A DNA stretch of 64,000 nucleotides, from the NCBI GenBank assembly GCA_031308135.1, contig JAHLJT010009436.1:158949302-159013301 (forward strand), written 5' to 3'. Numbering within the stretch: the stretch's first letter is position 1; each line of letters opens with the position of its first letter. The position numbers and the translations under genes are program-made. Shown piece by piece: positions 56,018-64,000 of the stretch. The notes under the pieces are model-generated. The model was given only the letters and a program-made list of their open reading frames with translations, was not told where the DNA came from and did no database searches. The stretch comes from Acheta domesticus. Taxonomy: Eukaryota > Arthropoda > Insecta > Orthoptera > Gryllidae.

Positions 56018-56432
56018 TGTACCAGTGCCCTCTGGAATACAAAGCCTGGCGACGATTTTGTGACGTAAGCACGAGTAGGCCCATGAAGAGACTCTCCGGC
56101 CGGATACTCCGTGTGTTATGCGTGTTGCTATGTTGTGTTAGTTGTGATTTTTCAGCAATTTTATTATTTTTATTTACGGAAATTTGAACTTGGTAAGTAC
56201 AATTTATTAACAGTAGTTTCTGATTAAGTTCGCTTTACGTCTTAGATCTAAAATTAAGGCAAATATAAGCAAATGATATATTTGTGCTTCAATTTGTAAA
56301 AATGTGTTACGAGGCTTTTAGGTTATTGTGCATATTGGTCATACAGGATACATTTAGGACTTAAGTAAACATATGTTAAAAAATTCGTTACTATTCAAAC
56401 CCTCATTGTTTCATTTACAGCTCATCACAATA

Positions 56433-56592
56433 ATGCCTTTCAAGTATTGTGTACCCAATTGTAAAGGCAACTACCGAAATGGCCGTGCTGTTAGCGTGTT
56501 CAGCTTTCCCAATGAGAAAGAGCCAAGGAGTGCGTGGATCAAAGCTATTCGTAGAGAGAAAACTTTCATACCCAACAATAACTCAAGGATAG
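56433..56592 (+). CDS. THAP-domain exon of P-type transposase (remnant)
   Basis: Starts after an acceptor TTTCATTTACAG (56420); ATG at 56433; ends before GTATTT at 56593, phase 1. Encodes MPFKYCVPNCKGNY, VSVFSFPNEKEPRSAWIKAI and PNNNSRI. The first two zinc ligands (C6, C10), the conserved Trp and the FSFP motif of THAP domains are present. The second C...H pair would be in the next exon, which is not seen. THAP domains bind the subterminal DNA of P elements. Confidence 0.75.
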
Positions 56593-56659
56593 GTATTTAA
56601 AAAATGCTTTAAACTTGCAAACGTTGGTGATAGTGATAGTAATAGTTGTGGTAATAGTT

Positions 56660-56992
56660 ATTGAATTGTTGCAAAATGGATTCAATCTTTGCCTCATCAA
56701 CAATTAATATGGTCTCATCCACATATTTAGCACAAAATATTTCATTTTGTCTTAAGATGACTGTGTCTGCTGAATAACCGATTCAGAAAAGAGTGGGTCA
56801 TGGGTCCACTCATGGGTCCACCTATTGGAGTCCCCTGTTTTTGTTTGTAACAAGAATCACGGAACTTGAAGAATTTGTTATTCAACATTAATCTACTTGC
56901 TAGCAGGATCTCCTCATTCGGTATTTTAAATGAATTTTCCTTATCAAGTTTTTCGTTCAGAGCTTCAAATATTACGTTATGTGTGATGTCTT
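56660..56992 (-). mobile_element. Penelope-like reverse-transcriptase fragment inside the THAP element
   Basis: On the - strand a frame reads NVIFEALNEKLDKENSF, LMLNNKFFKFRDSCYKQKQG and TPIGGPMSGPM; after a frameshift KYVDETILIVDEAKIES. F-x-Q-x-x-G-T-P-x-G and the Y-V-D-x catalytic box (YVDD changed to YVDE) are typical of Penelope-like RTs. Confidence 0.65.
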
Positions 56993-57724
56993 ATGTGTTT
57001 TAATATATACATAATTGTTACGTGATATCTCAGCTCGAAATCTAGCCTGCAGCATGATTCTGCTTCCGTACTTTTCTTTCCCAAAATATTTTAAATCGCC
57101 TATTCTGTAAAAATAATGTTTGTGTGTATTAATGTAGGATTATGTATGCATATGTATTGAGAAACTACTTAAATATTTTTGTTGTGTTACACAAACTATC
57201 TATTGAGTAATATATGTAAATTGTGACATGATTTTCTTCAAAATAAATTACTATTTCTAAAATTAATCAAAGTGTATTTTTATTAACTTCTGATTTTAAT
57301 TTCGTTGATAGTTGTAGGAATTTTTTTTTCTTTCAAAGAAACATTGTCCGGAAATAAAAGCAACATATTTCTAAAAATATGAATCCTTCAATTTTCGTTA
57401 CCCAAATCTATTGGTGGAAAATGAAGTGCCAGGGAGTAATATATTGTGAAATGCTGTTGCTATTAAGTTCCGCATAGATCGCAGGCCCACGGCGGGGCTG
57501 TTGGGCCTACTCATCGTGACGTCATTGGCAAGATGGCTGCCCGTCGCCAGGCTTTGTATTCTAGAGGGCACTGAGTGTACTCCCCAAGGGTCGATTAACG
57601 GAGGATTACCCCCCAGCGCAAAATACCCCCCCCCCCCATGGAGACGCATTACGTCAATTAAGACGAAAAAAAGGCCAAGAAACCAACATGTTTATGCCAT
57701 CTCACAGAATATGTTTAGCACTAG

Positions 57725-58175
57725 CGTTTAAAGAAAATATTTGGAGGAGTTTTTGAGAAGATCTTGTTTTTGTAATTTTTTTAAATTGCACATATTGTAC
57801 ACAATATTTCACGAAAACTACTAAAATTTTCAAAAAAATGTCCATGACAATGAAAGAACTAATTATGGACAACGAATTTTATTTGAAGTAAAATCTCTAT
57901 CTTCAATTTTGTAGTTGTAGGAAGACGCCGAAAAAATTCAAACTTTTGAAATTTTCGAAAAATTCAGAGTTAACTGTGAAAATCGGACCTATGTCACCTG
58001 TTTAAGTGTATTTCACCGTGTTCTTACAAGAAATTTAAAGAAAAAAATTGGAGCCGCTTTTGAGAAAATGTCCCAGGGGCTTCATGTAAAGTGCCCTCGA
58101 TTTTTGAAGAAAGTTTTTGAAAATCTCTGAGCATCAACTCGAAACAGATGGACAAAGGTTTCTTCAATTTGGAAA
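57725..58175 (+). repeat. ~300-bp units of the modular repeat, two copies
   Basis: AAAGAAAATATTTGGAGGAG (57731) and AAAGAAAAAAATTGGAGCCG (58036) mark two units about 300 bp apart. Shared words include TGCACATATTGTACACAATA and TTGTAGTTGTAGGAAGACGC. Same orientation as 59200-60415. Confidence 0.65.
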
Positions 58176-58337
58176 CAATCCTACGCATGGTTTAGCGTTA
58201 TAGGGGCACAAGTTTGAAATCTCCCTTCTGGGAGGTGCTTAGATTCGTGGGCTTCTCCCACCGCTGCTACTGTGCCAGATTATCTGAACCTGCTGCGCGC
58301 ACACAATTCGTCACCCTCCCCCAGCAAGCAGGAGCTA

Positions 58338-58668
58338 TAAGTCATCAATATCACTGTAGCCTTCGCTGTGTGACGTCATTGTCATCCTCAGAGGAACTGC
58401 CCCGTAAAGAAACGATAACATTGTCCACTTTTGCTTTCGTCGTCATGTCTGTTTTCATATATTCTTCTTCGATTTTCTTAACGTGTTCACAACACTTCTT
58501 CCATTGATTTGGGCAATATTCAGAAAATAATATTCGGCATACATTTTCTTTAACTTGTAGAGGGGTACCGATGCTTTCTTTAGTAACATGATTCTTAATG
58601 GAACTCCAAACTAATTCGATGGAATTGAGATCGGAATGGTGAGGAGGGAGCTTGATTTTCAGGTTATA
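58338..58668 (-). pseudogene. Tc1/mariner-type (DDE_3) transposase C-terminal remnant
   Basis: A - strand frame of about 109 codons begins LKIKLPPHHSDLNSIELVW, then SSIKNHV, NQWKKCCEHVKKIEEEY and an acidic/basic tail ending at a stop. PPxHSDLNPIELVW with its final catalytic Glu and the WxxCCxHV motif are typical of the C-terminal end of insect DDE_3 transposases. The upstream catalytic part is missing: a stop lies just 5' in this frame. It lies among repeats. Confidence 0.7.
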
Positions 58669-58977
58669 TTACCTGCAAACGGTTGTCCTAGTGTTTAGAA
58701 ACAAATACACACAATATTACACCTGTAAACTTCAATTGAAATTAGGCCTACGCTAAGACACGCCACACTGCACAGCACTTGAAGACGAAAGGGACAGGAC
58801 TGAGGACCAGGGGCGATGTTTCCTATACATATATTTCTTTTACTGAATCATAATATCTTAAGAGTCAGCGTTTGTGCTCTGTCAGCTGGGAAGTGAGCGA
58901 TTGATGGTGGAAGTCACCCCGCCTCGCGCATACACTTTCGAAGGGAGCCTTCTGTCCTGTCGGGGTATAGTAGTGAT

Positions 58978-59110
58978 CACAGACGGAGGATGAAACGCGG
59001 ACGTTTTGAAGAAAAAAACAACGAACACTTCAAAAATCGATTACATAACTTATCCTATACCATGTTTATTACTCCGTATATACGTATGTATACGAAAAAA
59101 ATAACTAGTG
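58978..59110 (+). repeat. Hairpin-end repeat family, copy 5
   Basis: ACAGACGGAGGATGAAACGC, GGACGTTTTGAAG, AAAAATCGATTACATAAC, then CTCCGTATATACGTATGTAT. Keeps the palindromic end in part. Confidence 0.65.
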
Positions 59111-59199
59111 GTGCTACAGAATGGCAAAGACTTTCCCGTATTAGTTTTCTATTTCCTTGGATCTTCGCTAGCTATTCGGAATTGCCACAAACTCTTTCT

Positions 59200-60415
59200 T
59201 GCCAGCTGTCATCTATCACCGCCAGAAGTACATTTTTTTTGTCATTTTCTTAATTTTTCGGTTTCCTATTGGTACAACGGAAACATTAATTTTAGAATAT
59301 TAAAGAACACAAAAACATGGCAATTTTCTTTTAAAAATGATGTGCCGTTTAAGAAAAAATGGCGTTTAAGCGCTACTAAAAATGCGAAATTTGAAGCTCA
59401 TTTTCACAGACAATGTTTGAGTTTTCAAAATATTTTATTTGAAGCACATACAGTCACAAATATAATAATGTTTACAAATTGCTGGTAATGTGCATATTAA
59501 AGATGTGAGATAACTTAAAAAAAAAATTACAATTTTGTAATTTTTGAAAAAAAAAACTCAAAATAAACTTTACGCTATACTAAAGAGTGTAATTAGCACT
59601 ATCCGTTACAAAAGTTTGAAGAAAAAAATTGCAGCCATTTGTAAGAAAATGGCGTTTGAGCGTTTCTGAAAATGCGAAATTTTGAGCTACTTTTCACAGA
59701 AAACGGTTGTGTTTTCGGGAAACTTTACTTGACATTATTTAAAGCACATGTACTTGCAAATATAATAATGTCAACAAATCGCCGCTAATGTAAATATTAT
59801 CGACGTGAGAAACATGTGAAAAAATGTACATTTGTGTAATTTTTGAAAAAAACAACCGATAGACTAATATGGCTTTTATGTCATCTGATAGAGTACATTT
59901 ACCGCTATCCTTACCAAAAGTTTAAAGAAAAAATTTGGAGCTGTTTTTGAGAAAATCTTGCTTTTTTAATTTTTTAAAATTGCACATATTGCACACAATA
60001 TTGCACGAAAACTACTAAAATTATGAAAAACATTTACATGACCTTAAAGAAAGAACTCACTATGAAGAAAAAAATTTATTTGAAGGAAAAATCTCGATCT
60101 TCAATTTTGTAGTTCCAGAAAGACGCCCAAAAATTTTAAACTTTTGCAATTTTCAAAAATTCAGAGTTATCCGTGACGATCGGACCTAAGCCATGCAAAT
60201 AAGTGAATTTTACTCTATTCGTACAAGAAATTGAAAGAAAAAATTTGGAGCCGTTTTTGAGAAAATTTTGAAAATCCCCGGGGGGTCTTCATATAAAGTA
60301 CCCCAAAATTTTGAAGAATCTTTTTCAAAATCTCAAAGCTTCGACTAGAAGCAGATCGACCGGGGAATATCCATTTTGGAAGAAATCTTACATATGGTTT
60401 AGGCGCTAGCAGTGT
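59200..60415 (+). repeat. Internal array of the modular repeat, four degenerate units
   Basis: Unit marks at 59345 (TTTAAGAAAAAATGGCG), 59615 (TTTGAAGAAAAAAATTGCAG), 59922 (TTTAAAGAAAAAATTTGGAG) and 60228 (TTGAAAGAAAAAATTTGGAG) are 270-310 bp apart. GCACATGTACTTGCAAATAT and ATAATGTCAACAAATCGC-type words recur in each of the first two. Confidence 0.7.
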
Positions 60416-60693
60416 TCACAGACGGACAGACAGACAGACAGACGGATGGACGGACAGACGGACGTTTTCCTTTCAATTGATTTTTGGGTATCAAGGACCT
60501 AGAAAACAGGGTTTCTGGCTACACCACGTGTTAGGGGATTTTTTTCTTAATTTAGCAACTGGTTTTATCCACTTTTTCCTTTTAACGGCCCGGCAATTAA
60601 TTTTTTTCCGCTGAAAATTGGCCATTTTTCTCGCGCAGCATTACATAACTTTCCCTATACTCCGTGTATACGTACGTATACGGGAAAGTAAAA
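60415..60693 (+). repeat. Hairpin-end repeat family, copy 6 (terminal module)
   Basis: (ACAG/GACGGACA)n, GGTATCAAGGACCTAG, TTAATTTAGCAACTGG, CGCGCAGCATTACATAAC, then CTTTCCCTATACTCCGTG and the palindrome GTATACGTACGTATAC ending GGGAAAGTAAAAA. The most complete end, directly continuing the array before it. Confidence 0.8.
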
Positions 60694-61214
60694 ACGGAAA
60701 GAAATTAGTGGGTTGTAGCGCCCCAAGCGGTACTATTCACTATATATCGCATGTTGCTGCCCATCTTTATATCACTGTATCAATTTCTTTGCCATTCAGA
60801 GTATTTCTATAGTCGCCATTTGAATCGACGTCAAAACATTTGGTTATGTATGTTATGTATTTGTACGAAGTGATTGCGACTGTCGTTTGCATTGCAAATA
60901 TTGTCTAAGCGAGTTCGCCAACGAATGCTTTGTTGAATTTTGATCGAAACTTGTCGAATTGTACTTGTTATCTCTAGATGTAAAGTGTTTTGTAGGTTAT
61001 CAGTGGTTGACGTGTTTTGTTACGTTATTAGTGGTTAATGCGAAACTCTGGCGTACATTAGCTAACGTGGATTAATTTTTGTATTGTACTTATCAATATT
61101 GAAGCTGTTAATTGTTTCTTGGGTACCAGCTAGTTCCATGAAATTTGTGTGATATCAAATTTTGTTGCTGGAACTTTTGTAATTGTTAATTTGCGCAATA
61201 TATTGCGGTTTAGA

Positions 61215-61605
61215 ATGGATGCACAGGTTCTTCAAGAAAATCCCCAGCCTTTCTCACGCTCCGAACGTGTGGAATTGTGGTTGAAACATACTCAAGAGTT
61301 CTATCAAAGAAACATTGGAGAAAATACTGGAAAAAGGAAACGTATTCCAAGCATTGATGACTTGGCAAATTCAGATGTTGAAGATGATGTGGAAAGGTAT
61401 TCTGATGATCTTATTATTTGGGAACCTCAAACCTCGGGACGTCAAGCAGAATCTAGAAAACAATATAAGTGGAACCAACTTCCCCTTCTGTTTAAATGTG
61501 AATGGTTGAATTGTTCCCATGAAAATACATCTCTTGAAGATTTTGTGAAGCATGTCAGTTATCATATTCTGGAAGGGAATATTATATCTGATGATAAAAA
61601 TAATG
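61215..61605 (+). CDS. HINFP: C2H2 zinc-finger protein, HINFP-like, first coding exon (partial gene)
   Basis: ATG at 61215; donor GTAAGT at 61606, phase 1, 130 codons. The N-terminus is polar and acidic (SIDDLANSDVEDDVERYSDD). Residues 95-130 hold a zinc finger C-x4-C-x12-H-x3-H (FKCEWLNCSHENTSLEDF, then VKHVSYH). The spacing and the CEW start match the first finger of HINFP, the zinc-finger factor that activates histone H4 genes at the G1/S transition. The remaining fingers would lie downstream of the window. The zinc finger is clear; the HINFP name is a probable match from memory of the family. Confidence 0.6.
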
Positions 61606-62209
61606 GTAAGTTAATGTGCTTTATGTATTGTGTTCAAGTGCATCTGAGTTAATGTGCTTTATGTATGGTGTATCAAGTGCATTGGTATCTTGAGTGCATG
61701 TGTTGTTTCACCTGACACAAGACAGAGAAAAGTTTGGGGTGCCAACCTCCAGTAATGGAGACAGCACATCTAGAAGATGAATGTGCTTTATGTAGCATTT
61801 TAGGCAAGAAACATCTGAAAGAAGATTCTCTACCCTTTCACAAGCTTGTTTTAAAAAATTTATTTTATGATTAAAAACTGTGCGTGATCTTTACAATGAA
61901 AAAAGGAAGTTATTTAATTGTATTTTATTTTACTCTATAACAGATTTACTTCATACATGAGTGATGTCTTTCTCATTGTGAACCATATTTTATTTTACTC
62001 CATTGGTTTGATTAATTTATCAAACGGGCAATTGCCAAATGCAAAAACAATACACACACCAACAAAAAACAAAAATCTCACCACAACCTACTCCACATCA
62101 TAACTCTTCAAAACCACACAATTTCACATCACATCACATCACATCATCACAAATACAGTTTTAAAAAAACAATAAAATAAAACATACAAATCACTTAAAA
62201 TTGACAATC

Positions 62210-63193
62210 CTCATTTACAACTCGTAATCCCAAATACATAAAACTAAAATTAAACAAAGTCAATCAATATCACTTCTTTGGCTAATTTTTTGAAGGCACT
62301 TTTTGACAGAGCACAATAGATATTATTGTTATTTGCTATCCTACATGTTTTGTTAATTAGAGCTTTAAAAGACAATTATTCCAGCAAATGATTGTGCATA
62401 TAATGCTTTATTATTACTTCTGAGACTTCTCTGAGGAACCTTCAAATAAGCCTTGGATAGTAATGTAGGACAATCAATATTATTATTAAGGAGATTACAA
62501 AATAACAAAAAACTCTTTTAAATCATGATAAGAGGAGAGAGAGCTAAAATTTAACAAATTTGCAATCTGTTAATAATCATGAGTTAGCCTCAGCAATGGC
62601 AGTCTGAACTTGTATGCAACAAAATTGAAGAATTTATGCTGGATGGACTGAAGTTTGTTTACATAAATTTTATTAGAGGGTTACCATGCTGGAGAAGCAT
62701 ATAGTAAAGTAGGTCTAATTAACAATAAATATAATATTTTATAAGTTTCAGTATTTGTAAACTGTGGTCATCTTCATCATAAATCCAAGCATGCGACATG
62801 CTTTGTCTGCTACATGTTGGATATGACTATTGAATTAAAGTTTTGGATCAAAAATAACTCCCAGATCTTTAAAAGTAGAGATTGAATTTAACAAATATCC
62901 ATCCAGCACGTATTTGTGAGGAACAGTATTACTCCCTTGAGAGTATATTTCCATACTGTTGGAAAAACTCCTTCCTGTATGGATTTATTATAAATAAAAT
63001 GTAAAACTAGGGAAGTGTTGCAATTCACCAAAAAACCTGGGGGAATACCATCCAGTCCTGGTCCAATCTTCATATCCAATCTCTTGATTGCCAAATGTAC
63101 ATCATATTGGCTAACATACATGAGGCCTGTATTTATAACAGAGTTTTCATAGTGATTTTTCAAAAGAACATATGATGACTGAGGGAGATGCAC
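62210..63193 (-). mobile_element. LINE fragment with internal deletion, antisense
   Basis: On the - strand: HLAIKRLDMKIGPGLDGIPP and FIYNKSIQEGVFPTVWK (N-terminal RT motifs), then after a break CWMDI, YLLNSISTFKDLGVIFDPKL and HIQHVADKACRMLGFMMKM (the region after the catalytic core). The FADD-bearing middle is missing. A dead non-LTR copy. Confidence 0.75.
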
Positions 63194-63221
63194 AGATAAA
63201 AAAAATAAATAAATAGGTTAA

Positions 63222-63608
63222 AGTAGGGTGTACGGTACATCCTTAGAGAAGTGATGCGAAATGAATAAAACTTACTGATAGGCGATTTTCATGGCTCATA
63301 AACTTTTTAGTCGCCCTCATACGCTTTGTCTCCGCCGCATTATAATGCTAAATTACTTTCAAAGGCAAGTTTTCTCGCTTCGCTCACCCAGATCCAAATC
63401 ACAGCGAGGCTCGGGCCTTCGGCCCTCGCATTCACTATAAACAACCTTGAGTCTATCCACCGCATAATTACCAATACACTTTTATAAAAAATCACTTAAG
63501 AACTTTATTAGAAAGCCTCTAGTATTTAAACTGCGTAGTTGTAAACACATGAAGATGCGCGAAATGCTGATTTGAACGACTTCCTTAAATGGTACCGTAC
63601 ACTAGACT
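63222..63608. mobile_element. MITE with GTGTACGGTAC inverted termini, copy 2
   Basis: AGTAGGGTGTACGGTAC at the left and GTACCGTACACTAGACT at the right. Same family and orientation as 931-1321, with scattered substitutions. Here TTA occurs left (63218-63220) and TCA right. Confidence 0.75.
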
Positions 63609-64000
63609 TCAGCCAATAAATAATAATCAGCAAATAAGTCAACAATTTCATGCCCATTATCAGCCTTTTTGTCATTAAAAACATTCAAGTTTGGTAACTC
63701 TTTTGTATTCCTCAAAAAATTTGTAAATTTCAAAAATGATTTTATACTTATTTCGGTTTTTAGTCACATTAATGCAATTCATATAATCTTCTCTAGATAT
63801 TATTGTGCATCATTTTCTAAGATTAGAAAATTAAATAATGCAAATCATTAAAACTATTTTTAAATTCCACATGTGTGTAATATTTCAATGTATGTAATTT
63901 AATCAAATTACTGGAATACCAAAGTGGGTATGTAGATATTGGTATAATATAGTTAGGAACATATGTATCAAGAAGATCAAAAATTTTCTGTTAAATCAAT

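Larger units (their letters stand above)
56023..57573 (+). mobile_element. P-type (THAP) DNA transposon, 1551 bp, non-autonomous
   Basis: 31-bp terminal inverted repeats: left CAGTGCCCTCTGGAATACAA through CTGGCGAC, right the inverse with one mismatch. The 7-bp AGTGTAC is duplicated at 56016-56022 and 57574-57580. It contains a THAP-domain exon (56433-56592) and an inserted Penelope-like RT piece. P-element ends are CA...TG with ~31-bp TIRs and 7-8-bp duplications, and P transposases start with a THAP domain, so the assignment is well supported. The catalytic part is absent. Confidence 0.85.
47216..61214. other. Intergenic region between the TMCC gene and the zinc-finger gene
   Basis: No host exon could be supported. 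The left part (47530-50780) is mostly unique AT-rich sequence. From 50790 on it is dense with mobile elements, listed separately. The last ~500 bp (60700-61214) should hold the promoter of the zinc-finger gene; no TATA or initiator could be assigned with confidence. Confidence 0.6.
61606..64000 (+). other. First intron of the zinc-finger gene (partial)
   Basis: No second exon was found before the window ends. The intron contains a CACATCACATC short tandem (about 62125), an antisense LINE fragment (62210-63193) and a MITE (63222-63608). Confidence 0.5.

Noticed and set aside
1..64000. CRISPR arrays, operons or bacterial-type regulatory sites
   Set aside because: The window is eukaryotic: spliced genes, LINEs, SINEs and MITEs. 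The tandem arrays have no spacer-repeat structure.

Overview
This is a eukaryotic, almost certainly insect, genomic window. It is AT-rich, the exons are short and separated by long introns, and the non-coding space is packed with LINEs, SINEs and small DNA transposons. Intron size and repeat load suggest a hemimetabolous insect such as a cockroach, termite or stick insect. That placement is an impression from composition and repeat types, not a proven assignment.

The main gene is a TMCC-family gene (transmembrane and coiled-coil domain protein; the Drosophila orthologue is Dementin, Dmtn) on the + strand. Ten coding exons run from 2879 to 40424. All nine splice junctions follow GT-AG and keep phase, giving a 639-residue protein plus stop. 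The N-terminal half is Ser/Gly/Ala-rich and low in complexity. It is followed by a first coiled coil, the family signature [18 protein letters not shown], a second coiled coil, and two C-terminal membrane segments. A spliced 3' UTR probably runs through an intron (40433-45870) to a terminal exon with a poly(A) signal at 47188. Several alternative products look possible: a second first exon (6361-6418), a retained 78-nt in-frame intron, a NAGNAG acceptor, and intronic polyadenylation that would remove the second membrane segment.

The introns hold a ~2.1-kb GAA-based polypurine minisatellite (10.2-12.3 kb), two long pyrimidine-rich tandem arrays (19.4-20.0 and 31.7-32.5 kb), an antisense R1-like LINE interrupted by a tRNA-derived SINE (20.0-23.4 kb), and many MITEs with visible terminal inverted repeats and target duplications (pogo/Tigger-like, hAT-like, piggyBac-like and TA-flanked hairpin elements).

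From 47.2 to 61.2 kb there is no convincing host gene. This is a nest of mobile DNA: a LINE reverse-transcriptase copy split by a TIR element that itself contains a Harbinger-like MITE; a P-type (THAP) transposon with 31-bp inverted repeats that carries a Penelope-like RT fragment; a Tc1/mariner-type (DDE_3) transposase remnant; and a modular repeat family built from degenerate ~280-310-bp units with a palindromic end.

At 61215-61605 the first coding exon of a second + strand gene appears. It encodes an acidic N-terminus and a C2H2 zinc finger like the first finger of HINFP (histone H4 transcription factor). The rest lies beyond the window. The first and last kilobases carry two copies of the same ~390-bp MITE.
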